Source of the DNA: Lepidostoma basale
Taxonomy: Eukaryota; Arthropoda; Insecta; Trichoptera; Lepidostomatidae
NCBI GenBank assembly: GCA_022606425.2
Contig: JAHDVF020000754.1
Span: forward strand, 62,001 to 126,000
Direction: 5' to 3'
Length of the DNA: 64,000 nucleotides
Shown: piece by piece, positions 1-10,939 of the stretch
Numbering within the stretch: the stretch's first letter is position 1
Layout: each line of letters begins with the position of its first letter
The notes under the pieces: model-generated
Seen by the model: the letters and a program-made list of their open reading frames with translations, nothing else
Told to the model about the DNA's origin: nothing
Databases searched by the model: none
Translations under genes and position numbers: made by a program

Positions 1-224
1 ACTCCTTACATCCGGAAACTTGTTGCGTCTCAACGGCCAGCTCTCCAGCACTAATTTTGAAACACGAAACAAAATTATTAATTACAGCCAATGCTTCTAT
101 TAAATTTCATTTAACACAGCATTATGGTGTTATTAGTAACGAATACATTTCAAAGCTTAAATACAGTACCAGACAATTGAATACTGGACATTACAAAGGT
201 GCCAAGTGGTTTAAACATAAAGCA

Positions 225-300
225 TTTTAACCGATGTGGCACTCCATCCTTCTCTTTTCGCCTCGCGGGAGACGCGGTGTGATGGGTTGCGAAACGAAGA
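225..300 (-). repeat. Fragment of GTTA-tailed short retroposon body
   Basis: About 75 bp matches, in reverse orientation, the GC-rich core of the longer copies near 27.2 kb (+) and 56.8 kb (-). Shared words include GGCACTCCATCC, GACGCGGTGTGATGGGTTGC and TCTTTTCGCC. The flanks do not match those copies, so this is a truncated piece. It has no coding potential. Confidence 0.6.
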
Positions 301-374
301 ATTTAACTAAATACAATAATGAAAGAGTATGAAAGAGCTGAAAAGGTTGGATTCAAGTGCCAAAATGAGTAACC

Positions 375-460
375 TGTCTCTTGTATGCGGATGAGGCTGT
401 CCTACTTGCAGAAAACGATTATGAACTACCAGTCCTGGTGAATAGTACGTATGAGGTATG
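375..460 (+). pseudogene. Reverse transcriptase scrap (degenerate YADD block)
   Basis: From about 381 the + strand reads LYADEAVLLAENDYELPVLV. This resembles the catalytic YADD block of LINE reverse transcriptases, with the second Asp changed to Glu. No longer open frame surrounds it. It may belong to the same LINE family as the pieces at 57-61 kb, but that link is an inference. It is a short dead remnant. Confidence 0.45.
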
Positions 461-469
461 CGCACTTTT

Positions 470-897
470 GCACAGTTGTGATTAAGACCAATTGGCATCA
501 AAAACTCATTGACGTAATTACAATTCCATGATTTATTTACAAAGTGATGCTTCATTTTATGTATGTAATAATTTAATGATATAATTACTTTTTTCAATGA
601 CTCGAATGCAAGTGGATCTAAATATTTATTTTGGCACAAGAAAAACCTTAAAAATTCGAATTTCACGGTTTTAAATAAATCTTAGCACAGAAATCCTTTT
701 TTGTAGATTTACAATATTATAATATTATTTATGAGATATTTGTGCTTATATAAAAAGAGCAATATTCTTCCTCACAGTGGAGTTGTTTAATTGAGATATC
801 ATCTCACGTGTGAACCTGTCTATACTTTTCTCGTTTACCGTAAACTTTTTTGTTATTAATATGGATATTTCAAATTCAAGATTATTTTTTAAAATGT
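470..897. other. AT-rich stretch, nothing recognised
   Basis: An open frame of 119 codons on the minus strand (307-666) has low-complexity composition and no recognisable domain. I regard it as chance. No RNA gene or repeat could be identified here. Confidence 0.5.
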
Positions 898-1075
898 TAA
901 ATTATAAAACTCTGTTTTTATGTATCCCAATTTTTATTTTTATTTTTCGCTACAGCTGATTCGTCAACCTATGTCGCAAAAATTAAAAATACAAATTGTG
1001 ATACATAAAAACAGAGTTTTATAATTAAACAGTTTATAATGTTGAAGTATCATAATGTTTCGGCCAAAACAATGG
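898..1075. repeat. Palindromic repeat with hammerhead-like half (family 2)
   Basis: Perfect 27-bp arms at 900-926 and 1000-1026 enclose about 73 bp. Inside, the minus strand reads GTTGACGAATCAGCTGTAGCG, which matches the 3' half of the family-2 hammerhead-like motif near 31.19 kb (GTTGACGAAACAGCTGTCGCG). The right flank TGTTTCGGCCAAAACAATGG at about 1055-1074 also occurs next to the 31.2-kb copy. The CTGATGA half is missing here. It is probably a remnant of a Penelope-like terminal repeat. Confidence 0.6.
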
Positions 1076-1079
1076 AGTA

Positions 1080-2394
1080 AAATTATTCTTCAATAAAACT
1101 TGGCCAAGTTATGTAGAATTAATGAGATTTCCAGATTTTTTTATATTCACGAACGTAATGAAACAACGTATGAATATGAAAACGGCTTTGAGAGCAATTA
1201 TTTCGCTCTGCCACACAAGAAAATGAATTTTTCGCGTTTGAAAGTAATTTTCTTTAAGAACGACTGAATGGTTTCTAACGATAAGGTTAACCCTTAACGT
1301 ACCGTGTTCAAAACAAAACGCTTGCTCCCATGTGGTAAGTTCAGTTTACCGCTAACTTTATCTAAATATCAAGCATATGACTAGATGAATCAAAATTTAA
1401 TTTATGTCATCTTGTAGGGAATTTCATTAGGAATAGATCGATATCTATAACATACATGGATTATTTGAAAAACATATCATTATTAATTTTTTTCTGGAAC
1501 CATGCGATTTCTGATATGTAATGCGTCACGACATACGATCGACTAAAATCAGGTCTAAACAAGCGCCGCGCGGCGCGGCCCACTAAAGGCACCTAGGCAA
1601 AATGTATAGTACGTTCAAGACAACGAGTACGTATTAATATTTGTCCCTTTTGGTAAAGTGTTAATATTTTCACAGTTCTGATATTATTAAGTTACGTGGT
1701 GCGTTTTCATCCAGTCGGTATCATTACGTACCTATTGAAAAGGTCAAAGTATAATTTATAATATGTTCAAAACAGCGAGTAAGTATTTGTCACTTTTGAT
1801 AAAGTTGTAAATATTAGCAAAACAAATTCTACCTTAACACGAATGAAGGTGAGGGCAGTCTTAGAAAATATTTTTTTTTGGGATGAAGGAAGTAATTTTT
1901 GCTTTTTTTTTATTACGAAATATTGAGAACACTTCAATGGAGGATTACAATTTTTTTTATAATATTAGGGTCCATAGGTTTTAAGAAAATCAACTTTAAA
2001 TTGGCAGTGGAAACTCAATTGACCACATGGCAACGCGACGGTTAATAGCATCGTTAGAGTTTACGAAAATTGTTATTCATATTATTAACACTGAATAAAT
2101 ATATTACAGAAACTGTTTTCGTATTTCAACACCGAAATTCCCTTAAAACCAGTTATAATTAAATGTGTTTTTTTTTTAATTTTATTTGTTTAAAAGTGAA
2201 TTTTGAAGTTAATGGACCTATCATAAAACTTACACTTTTTTTCGTTTTAACATACATAAAGCATTGTTAAAATCCCTGGCTCTGTCAATCGGTTTTGTAA
2301 TTATTCGTATGTTGGTAAGAGTGATAACTAAGCGTCTAATAATCGAAACATATCTGGTTTCTAGTAAAAGTCATTAAACATAGTAATTAAATAT
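1080..2394. other. AT-rich non-coding DNA with a small duplication
   Basis: Two related stretches, about 1608-1670 and 1748-1815, share the order GTTCAA, ACGAGTA, ATTTGTC, TTTTG, TAAAGT and look like an old direct duplication. A short GC-only palindrome (GCCGCGCGGC) lies near 1563-1575. No coding sequence was recognised. Confidence 0.4.
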
Positions 2395-2398
2395 TTCA

Positions 2399-2645
2399 AC
2401 CTGTATCCGTCCACTCCTGGACACAGGGCTCCTCCACCTGCTTCCATGTCTATCGATCCTGGGAAACATGCATCCAAGTCGTACCGACGATCTCTTTAAT
2501 GCCGCTCCTCCATCCATATTAAGGACGTTCTGGGATTCGGGTCACAGTTTGCCTAACTATCGTCAGAGCTGCGACATGGCTTGCCCCGCGCCATTTTAGC
2601 GCTACCACTCTTCCGATGATGTCCATCACCCCTGTTCTGGCTCAT
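2399..2645 (-). pseudogene. RTE-like retrotransposon, 3' end of ORF2 (degenerate)
   Basis: The minus strand reads IIGRVVALKWRGASHVAAL, then after a stop KEIVGTTWMHVSQDR and VQEWTDTG. This order (LKW.WAGH, DDIK.I.GTTWMQ.AQDR, Y.QQWT..G) is the usual C-terminal tail of RTE-type polyproteins in insects. There are at least two stops and no RT core. It is a 5'-truncated dead insertion. The clade assignment comes from recalled family tails. Confidence 0.7.
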
Positions 2646-2649
2646 TTAT

Positions 2650-3295
2650 GTAATAATTTTTTTTCTCAAACGTTTATGTAATAGACTTTTTTTTTGATTT
2701 TGAATCATGCAATACATCATTTTTACTAAACTAAATTTTTAAATGTACTTCTGATTTTTTTAATAAAATGCTGATATTTAAAAACATTGCCTACATTAGT
2801 TTCAAAAGCTAATTTTATTCAGCTTGTGCCTAAGTAAAACCATAACTCTTTCCCTGTGATTAAAATTTTACTCTTAAATTGTTTGATGAATTCACTTTGA
2901 TGATTCATGGTTCATTTCAAATAATAATAAATATTTCGTCCTTTTCGAGTATTTCAAGTATGGGAATCGATCATGTTTCGTAATCGTTTTATTCGTGTTC
3001 ATTCGCGAGTGTATAAATTTAAATATTTAAGGTATATAGATTTAATTTAGCATAACATTTTTCAATATTCCCTTTTCCCGAAAGTTCACAACTTCTAAGA
3101 TTAATTTCTTCAAAATGGAAACACTCTTGTTTGCTCCAGAAAACATGAACAATAAATATTCTCGAAATTTAAGAAAACCCACGCCAATTATGTGTTGTAT
3201 TTCGTTGTATTATTACATTTAAAATTATCACTCTCAAAATTACTTTAATAATATGCATATATAATCATTATGTATACTTTATATATGTTTTTTTA
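2650..3295. other. AT-rich non-coding DNA
   Basis: Homopolymer runs and A/T words only. I see no coding, RNA or repeat structure I can name. Confidence 0.4.
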
Positions 3296-3356
3296 AGGAT
3301 TAATTCGTCTCTATTGAGATATAATTAATCCTTTAAAAAATGAAAAACCCGCAATG

Positions 3357-5516
3357 CACACTGGAGCCGAATTAAGAATTGTCGGAATAAATTATTTTTG
3401 TGGTCTTTTAAATATGAAATAAATAAAACAATGTAAATAAATTGTTATAAAGTAATTTTAATAAGAAAAACAGGATTTTTTTAAATTTTATTCACTATCT
3501 GAAGAATTTTCGGCTTCGTTTTCACTGATCGTGGATTGCGTGGAAATGTCGGACGTTATAATATTAGGTGGAGCCAATAGATTCAAAGTATCCTTTTCAA
3601 AATTTACATCTTTCTTTACAGATACTTCTCGCAAGCTGCTAATAAGAGGGTCCGAAGATATTAAAAGTAAATTGAATACATCTTCATTCGTTTTTATACG
3701 TGACATTTTTCGCGAGAAGCATTCTCTGTATCTTTTGAACTCTTTGTTTCTTGCTTCTTGGGCCACTTCACTTAGCTGGCCTATAGCTAATAAAGCATGC
3801 TTTATTATTTCTGAGCCGTGAATTAAAACTTTGTGAATAGTTGGAGGCATCGGGTACCACGCATATTTTCCCGCAAAGAGTTTATGGGTCTACAGTATCG
3901 TGTCTTTCATTTTGCCAAAAAACTATTTTATTTTGTAATTATAAATTGTCCGATATCAATCTTAAATGTACTAAAGACGATATAAAAATATTATTATCCT
4001 TAGAATTTGGATCGCTACTAAACTTCTGTTTGTATTCTGACTGTGCAGATCCGTCGAAGCCCCATTTGCATATTAAGGTTATATTTTTTATATTTTCTGA
4101 TTTCTGAACTTCTAATTTTTTTTTATGAGCTTCCAAAAGACGAGTGGCAGTATGATCAAGTAAAATTTGCAATTTAATCTCAGCAAAAGTATCTGTGACT
4201 GCAATGCTTTCCTTTGGTGGGTAACATTCGCTTTTCGCCTGTTGTATTTTTTTGCAAGATGGAAATAGGAATTTGTCATGTTCTCGAATTATATTGTATC
4301 GATGTTTGGTGAGTTTTACTTCAATAAACATCAAAAGAGCTTCTTTTTCTGTAAGCTGCTAACCTTTTAGAGATGTTAATTTTCTTGTATGCATTTTTAT
4401 ATGAGGCAGCTGTGGGTAAAGTTGTCGTAACTTCCTTCAAAACTTTGGATGCATCCACTTGACCAGCAGCTCGCAAAGTCACCTGTACTGCGAATGTTCA
4501 TTCCTTAGGAGAGTGCTTTGATCTTAAAGATTTAGTTTTTTGGCGTTTAGCTCAATCACAAGATTCTTCAAAATTTGTTTGAGGGCGACCCACTTTTTTA
4601 CTTAAAACAATAGAAAAGTTATGAAAACCTATTGAAGTATCTAGGCAGTCATTATTAAAAACCAAATATCTGTTCTCTTTTCTGATAGCCTTTTGCCACT
4701 TCTTCTTAAAATCAGACACAAAAAATGAAATTGTTTTTTAAAGGCTTGGTAATTGGTCTTTTGGACATTTAGTACGTATTTCGACAAATTCCTTCAAACA
4801 TGATACTTGATCAGCCAATTTAACGTAGCCAGATTGTCTCATTTGATCAAATAAGGTACGTCTACTTATAAAAATATTAGTTGTACCTGATCCTGAAAGA
4901 AAAAATAATAATTGAAATTAATTTAAAATAACTCATAAATGCTTTCTTTTTTACTATGTTTCCACATCCTGGACAAAAGTGACCTTTAAGTGAAAAAGCG
5001 CAAATATGCGCAAAATGTTTTTTATATTTCCTTAAGAACAATGAATACGTAAGCAAATAAGCCCAAAACTACAGACATGATATGAACTGATATCAACTAA
5101 AACTTTACATATAAAATCAATAAACTAAAAAAAAGCAAATATTTTCCCCAGTAATGTAAATACTCCTTTAAAATATTACAATTCAGAATATATCAAAGAT
5201 ATTTTCAAAAAAAATATGTACCAATATGTGAGCGATAATGCCATATTGAAATAATAACAAAATTTGGAAGCACTATAAAGTAATTGCCATGAATACAAGG
5301 TGAATTTTCGTATTGAAATCGCAGACGGCAAAAGCTTCGCCTATGACGGACAAGTTTCGACTGGAACAGGGATAAAATTTGACTTGCACCATGACTTTAG
5401 ACTACTGAGCTGTATGCCAGGTATATTTAACTATCAATTCCAGGAATTATTTGTGACCTAATATTATTTTTTAAAAAGGGGTTTATTCGCACAATTCCTG
5501 GATCGGCCCCAGTGTG
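3357..5516 (-). mobile_element. Transib-like DNA transposon (RAG1-related), defective
   Basis: The element is 2160 bp. Its termini are inverted: CACACTGGAGCCGA at the left and CACACTGGGGCCGA at the right (reverse complement). Similarity runs for about 35 bp, including GAATTGT and GAATAAA. A direct 5-bp duplication, CAATG, flanks it (3352-3356 and 5517-5521). A 5-bp duplication and CAC-starting ends are known for the Transib superfamily, whose transposase is related to RAG1. Coding remnants lie on the minus strand. The related uninterrupted site at about 11.18 kb supports the boundaries. Confidence 0.72.
3488..4900 (-). pseudogene. Transib/RAG1-like transposase, broken and internally deleted
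   Basis: From 5' to 3' on the minus strand: a TTTCAG acceptor-like site near 4890; a segment with FDQMRQSGYVKLADQVSC; VGRPQTNFEESCD and KRQKT, with stops; then 4334-3939, containing KLTKHRYNIIRE and CKWGFDGSAQSEYKQKF; then 3850-3488, containing TIHKVLIHGSEIIKHALLAIG and EARNKEFKRYRECFSRKMSR. From recalled alignments, the Asp of FDGS would match the first RAG1 catalytic Asp, and a Glu in SEVAQEARNK would match the last catalytic Glu. The stretch between CRPIN (about 3890) and WYPMPPTIHK (about 3860) is missing, which removes the region where the middle catalytic Asp should lie. Stops and frameshifts make it non-functional. Confidence 0.65.
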
Positions 5517-5560
5517 CAATGGGTAAAATCCAGTATCTGTCTACAAGTATTTGTATACAT

Positions 5561-6335
5561 TCAAAAAAGCAAACTTATATGTGTTTAAATGTTTATGGTT
5601 ATGTTTTATTGATATAATTTTGGGTTTATCCGTCAAAACTCATGGTATCACCGCACTAGATGAATAATAAATATGTATTTAAATTTTATTTTTAGAAATA
5701 ATCAAATCCGTATTGGAATTTTATTAAATAAGTGAGAAATTTATGGATAAGTTTTTGTGTCAGCACATTCGTGTTTTACTCTTATACGCTTCACAAGGGT
5801 TTCTATGTTGATGCCGGTCCCAAGCCCAGATAATGGAGTAGGGTTCATCATAGGGCTTACTACATTGCATGACAAAAGAATACACGATTACCGGACTCGG
5901 ACTCTCCAATGAACAACGACCAAATCAAAATATAAGGACCAATGATTAGAGGAAACTTAAAATACTTGGATAATGGAGAGGGATGGGCAGGGACAGGAAC
6001 CAGAGGTGGACTGTTATGGAGGAAGCCAAATTCCACATCGAAATGTCGCTAGAAGAAAGATGTGAAAGATATACATATATAAAAGTTAATGTTCTTAAAC
6101 TGATTCTGCCGGAAACTTCACAGTTTATTCTTAATAATGGCAGGAATTTTTAAAGCATAATTTGATTCTTAATTTATCGTATTGATCTACATACTTGTAT
6201 CGGACGTATGCGAGTAGTTTTTAATTTTATCAATTTTTTATTATATTATTATTTTTTTATTATTTTTAACTATGCTAATTTTATTATTTAATTAATGTTT
6301 GTTATTTTATATTTATTTAAGTTTAATTTGTTTAT
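5561..6335. other. Non-coding stretch with a possible old retroposon at 5800-6075
   Basis: The part from 5800 to 6075 is less AT-rich than its surroundings and contains GATGCCGGTCCCAAGCCC and TGTTATGGAGGAAGCCAA. Those look like degenerate retroposon sequence, but I could not place them in a family. The remainder is A/T-rich. Confidence 0.3.
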
Positions 6336-6339
6336 GTTT

Positions 6340-6860
6340 TGTTAAAATAAATAAGGCGGTCGGTAGTCGCGTGAAAGCGCATAGCAACGAGATTTTGCAG
6401 TAGCTCAATCGAGATTATTCTCGGAATTTATTTGCTGTTGCTCGCGCGATTTTAATAGCCAATCATAGACGCCGTAGTAACACAGCAGCTGTGACTGAAA
6501 TTCTCAGAAGCTAAAAAAACGTTAATAACCGTTATCGCTAGTTTTGCGGAGGCTATATAAGCGGGTCTTGAAAGGACTCGGCCCCACACTCTTCCTTCAA
6601 ATTCACACACGCGTAGACACGCTGCGCGTAAAGGCTTGGCGCTCCTAACTATGTGAAAACCAGTATTTGAGCTACTGCACACTTCTCTTCGCTTCTACCC
6701 TGCACCGATTGCCGCATATAATAAAACTTTGTTTCATTACACAATCATCATCACGCCGTATTCTCCGTTTTACCATCCACACCACATCGGAGACGAGCAG
6801 CAGTCAGCGGCCAAAATAAATATTCATAGTACGGGGGGAGCAATCTGTCCCGTACAATAC
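6340..6860 (+). repeat. LTR-like segment with TATA box and poly(A) signal
   Basis: A GC-richer block contains CTATATAAGCGGGTCTTG (TATA at 6554-6560), then GGCCCCACACTCTTCC, then AATAAAACTTTG (6720-6731). This TATA plus poly(A)-signal order, spaced about 165 bp, is typical of a retrotransposon LTR. A short inverted pair, GTACGGG / CCCGTAC, lies at its right side. No gag or pol follows, so a solo LTR is the simplest reading. I could not fix the ends or a target duplication. A host promoter is the alternative. Confidence 0.4.
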
Positions 6861-6869
6861 TCGTATATA

Positions 6870-8060
6870 AATAAAATGCAATTCACTGTCAATGTTCATC
6901 ATCGTTAATGATCAACATGTTTTTTTTTTAATTCACAATAGTTTACTAAAATATACTTACATTATTTTCATGTTAAAATTATTGCAGCAAAAAATCATCC
7001 TTTTTTTATAAACGTACTTCATAAATATATATTCATATTTATGAAGTACGTTTATAAAATTCTTCACAATATATCGCATAAACAAATATGTTGATTGTCT
7101 ACACTTACTTGTAATATATTCGAATCTCATATAAAACAAACTGAATGAAATGTTAAACCATACGTTTAGTTCTACGTATCAAACACAAAGTAAACATGAT
7201 CGCTCATTGCAAATTACTACACAATGACGTGTGCTAACATATAAACTTACACAGAAGCTTTCGAAACTCACTGCATTTACGAAAGCTTAAAGCCAAAGTT
7301 TACTCGAGCCGTACCGAACTAGCTGCATTAGCTTCGATCACTACTAAGTTATAACATCTCATCGGGCTACGTTGCATTCAATTATCTCATATATTGTTAT
7401 ACACATACCAATCAATACAATGTATAAGATGCTGATCATTGTAAGAGAATAAGGTAAGTTAATCAACTTTTAACAATAAAATATACACTGAGGAAGGACG
7501 TGTACAGTCCAAAACATTTTTGTGGAATGTGAAAAGAATGATTGTGAAATTTTAATATTTTTCAAAAGTAATTCAAATCAGTTGTTGTTCCATGATTTGA
7601 TGAGATATAGGAAAGGAAAGGCTTCTAATGTAAAATAAAGCATCAAGGAGAAATAAAATATGTCTAAATAGACATTTGGCTACATCATTTAATATATTTT
7701 TAGCCTTTCAAGTGAAATTAAAAATGAATATAGTAATAATATAACGGTAACGGTACATTTCAATGTACTTTTTGGAATCTAGAGTAGGTCCGTGTTTTCT
7801 GGTAACTTCTTCAACCGACTCTATTTACGGGGTTGTTGTGGAAGATAAAGTGTGGAGAAGACTATATTCAAAGCGGGGTTATCACGAGACACAAATCTTA
7901 AATCCCAGGAAATATATAATTATTCAATTAACTTTAAAATAATCCACGTGTTGTGAAATTATTCAGTGATAAAAATTACACCATTTCTAAATAATTATCA
8001 ACGAACTTGCATTGCATACCAAAATTGTCTCAAATGACCCAAAATCTTCCCGCCACGGCT
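6870..8060. other. AT-rich DNA with hairpin and hammerhead-like scrap
   Basis: A perfect 22-bp inverted repeat with a 10-nt loop lies at 7005-7026 / 7037-7058. At 7488-7517 the + strand reads CTGAGGAAGGACGTGTACA then GTCCAAAACATT. This resembles the family-4 hammerhead-like motif with the GAAAC box changed to AAAAC. No gene was recognised. Confidence 0.45.
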
Positions 8061-8063
8061 GAC

Positions 8064-8747
8064 TGATGTTAGGATTTATTCTCACCCAATGTAACAATCG
8101 CATCTTAATATGTACAAATGTAATATGTAATAGGTATTTTTAAAAGCAAAAGGCAACAAGGGTAACACATTACTACCTACTTGCTTACGTTTTCACGTCC
8201 CCCACTAAAACGTTTTTTCAAGATTTTAATAAGATGTTGACTCTCGTCTCTCATCATATATTATATTAGATGATCGATTAGCGTACAGAAGAAGGGGGCT
8301 GTATTGAGTTAAGGTGATGGATTGGAATGAATAATATTCCATTAAACTAACACCCCTATATTATAACAAAAGTATATAGGTATGCGGTATAAGACATGTA
8401 CGAGTATGTAGCATATTAATTTTATGCGGAAAAAGTAAAGCTTATCCCTTTGAGATTAAAATTTATTAAAAGTAAAATAAACTGTGTCAAATAAGAGTTG
8501 TTTGGTCAACAGCGCTATACAAATTATTCAGGTCATTTTATTTCAATAGAAAAATATCTGAAATCGCAGGTCACGTTTTCATTTACTCAATACTGTGACC
8601 CAATTGAGAGCAGTTTCACGGAATAATATTTTGCATTTATTGTGTTCAAAAATGTTTTCAAAGTATTTTAATATTGTGCTATAAGTTACTTCTTATATGA
8701 AGCAATTATTACGTAACAACATTGGGTGAGAATAAAACCTAACATCA
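8064..8747. mobile_element. Non-autonomous inverted-repeat element (MITE-like), 684 bp
   Basis: The ends are inverted repeats of 29 bp with one mismatch: TGATGTTAGG(A/T)TTTATTCTC followed by ACCCAATGT, at 8064-8092 and 8719-8747. The interior has no coding frame. The flanks (GAC and TGC) give no clear duplication, so the superfamily is unknown. The length and structure fit a deleted DNA transposon. Confidence 0.65.
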
Positions 8748-8844
8748 TGCATACCATAGCAGAGTACTCCGATGCATGTGCCTAAATTTAAATGCTTATT
8801 TATTGTTTCTTGAATGTGATGATGTAAAACTCCGTATGAAATAA

Positions 8845-8945
8845 TGAATACGAATTTAAAAATCTGTTTTTTAGAAGTATCATTATATTTTATTGGAATG
8901 ACATGTTTTGCCTTGCTAAGCCATTATCTAATGACATTTGACAAC
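8845..8945 (-). repeat. Family-5 hairpin repeat copy
   Basis: It matches the repeat arm near 58.23-58.31 kb: ATGAATACGAAT, CTGTTTT, AGAAG, TTATATTTTATTGGAATGAC, ATGTTTTGCCTTGCTAAG. The reverse strand gives the order TTAGCAAGGCAAAACATGTCA, the degenerate hammerhead-like 3' half of family 5. Only one arm is present. Confidence 0.6.
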
Positions 8946-8959
8946 GCAAACTCAATTTT

Positions 8960-9465
8960 TATAATAAAAAAAACACAAATTCAAACATTTCATAAATAAG
9001 GCACGAGATATCGAAAATTTTAGCTATTTAAATATTTTGGCACGTTATTTTAGTGTTAATTATTTGAGCTTAATTAAGTTCAATTAAGTCTCTCATTATG
9101 AATTCAATAGGCTTAACGAAATCAATAAAACTTTCCCTTGAAGGCGGGAACTTTTGTGCATAATCCAAAATAATATTTGTTGAAAAGAGTTTCTATTAAA
9201 CTTTATTTGAATGAGCAAAGATGGCCGTGGTAAAATAAACGGAGATAATTAAACCAGAATTTTACATTTCCAACAGGGTAAACGGTTTTCCGGAAAATCT
9301 TGAAAAGGCGCTTTGCAATTAATATTAGGTGAATGTAACAAAATTCATGTATACATGCTACATGCTTGATATATTGTTAAAAATAATTAACTTAAATCAC
9401 TTTTTTATTAGATGAGTTTAAGTATATATTCGTAGACATGGATGCAGATAGTATACGTTAATAAT
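8960..9465. other. AT-rich non-coding DNA
   Basis: No coding frame, RNA gene or repeat recognised. Confidence 0.4.
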
Positions 9466-9472
9466 GTGCATG

Positions 9473-9678
9473 TTGTACGGAGTCGAGGAAGACCGAGGAA
9501 AACATGGCATAACCATGTTTTCAGGTAGGCCGTGTTGGAAGTGGGAATAATCTACGTTAATGTATGACACGCTGTATGAATGTGAAGGAATCTAGAGAGG
9601 TGTGTCAGTATAGAGTAATGTGGCGGTCCATTATCTCTAGCTATCCTTCCGAGGAAATGACGTGATGGTTTGTTTGTT
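9473..9678 (+). pseudogene. LINE family A, 3' end fragment
   Basis: The words GTCGAGGAAGACCGAGGAAA, TGTATGAATGTGAAGGAA, GCGGTCCATTATCTC and ATGACGTGATGGTTTGTTTG follow the same order as the best copy at 60.65-61.17 kb (GRPRKTWH, RCMNVEEARE, VWQSI). Frames are broken. It ends in a GTTT-type tail instead of GTTAGTTA. Confidence 0.7.
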
Positions 9679-9689
9679 TTTGCTCGTAT

Positions 9690-10936
9690 ACATTACTAGG
9701 AGGGTCTCTGATTTTCAAAACGTTGTTATTTTCATTTATCCTCAAAAATAAGGTTTCATTTTCACGTGTGTAATTTGAGCTTATCTTTATGTTACATACG
9801 ATATTTTTTAAATGTGAGTATAAAAATTATTTAAAATCACAGGATTGCTGAAAATAACAATTTGAGTAAATTTCATTTCAATTGATATCTTGAAATATCT
9901 ATTTTCGGTTATCATATTTTTGTTGAAATCCATTAAAAAGTTTACATAAAGCACGGTATTCCAAATCCATTACGGATATTTTACATTATGTCAACATAAA
10001 TATTACGATCTTCTTCTTATTTAAGAAAACTGTTTTATTTTTATTTTTGGAGACAGTTCCGTGGTGTTATTTTACATATTTTTCAATCCTATGTGAATTT
10101 ACATGCTATGCATTATATACAATTTTAGCTTGTATATAAATCGCCCGGTTATTCATAAATACATAGTGAGTCGAGATCCCGGTGGACCAAAGATAAATTG
10201 GATTTCGGAACATGACAACTTTGTATCCAAATGTAGGACTCACAGACCTCGGTGAAAATATTGTAATCGAATAAATCCATACACTTCCAACGGAGAAAAT
10301 GTATTTTACGTTTAAGATTAATACAAAAGTTTATATTTGACCCCTGAACTTTAATCGCAGGGAACAATGGTCTGAATACGGTATTTCGTGAAGTTAAATG
10401 AAAACTTTTGTGTGGAAAAGAATCGAATATTTCAGGAATTGTTATAAATCACCGGTTGTCCAATAGCCACATTGTGTGGAGTATACACTTTTATGAAACA
10501 TACGAGAGGAAAACTTATTTATTCGGGGCACGATTTCCCAATTTCCGAATTCTGGGCTGTCGTTTGGATTTCTCTTCTCTTCCACTTACAGCCATCTTGA
10601 ATTTACGAGAAGAAGAAACGAGTAATGCAATTATGTCATAAGCTCTGGGTAATAAAAATAATGCCTCCCACCTACACTCGGCTGAGCAACAATGAAGACT
10701 CAAGGGAAGTAGGATACTGTATGAGAAAAAAATAATAGACTTTTTGTATTTAGAATAAATACCTTATTTTTATAACTGTGAATTATGAAGTTACTATAGT
10801 GAAACAAAAAGTCATAAAAAAACATCATATAGGTAAAATATTCTCCAACAAATTTCATTAATTAAATTTCTATTAAAATTCAGTTATATTTTACGACTAT
10901 GTTTAAAATAGTTTTTATGGAATACAAAAAACGCTA
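9690..10936. other. Non-coding DNA, nothing recognised
   Basis: Several short open frames occur between 10149 and 10703 on both strands. They overlap one another and have no recognisable domain. I treat them as chance. Confidence 0.4.
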
Positions 10937-10939
10937 TTA

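Larger units (their letters stand above)
3296..5560. repeat. Copy of palindromic repeat P1, split by the Transib-like element
   Basis: The two flanks, 3296-3356 and 5517-5560, together match the right arm of the P1 repeat at about 11130-11240. Shared pieces are TTCGTCTCTATTGAGATA and, on the other side, GGGTAAAATCCAGTAT and ACATTCAA. In the 11.2-kb copy the two halves are contiguous (ACCCACAATGGGTAAAATCC). Here they are separated by 2160 bp starting and ending at the CAATG duplication. Confidence 0.75.

Noticed and set aside
3357..5516. P element or piggyBac
   Set aside because: The flanking duplication is 5 bp, not 8 bp or TTAA, and the ends begin CACACTGG. The protein pieces resemble Transib/RAG1-type sequence.
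6452..6682. 76-codon minus-strand frame as a gene
   Set aside because: It lies antisense to the TATA and leader of the LTR-like block and has no recognisable content.
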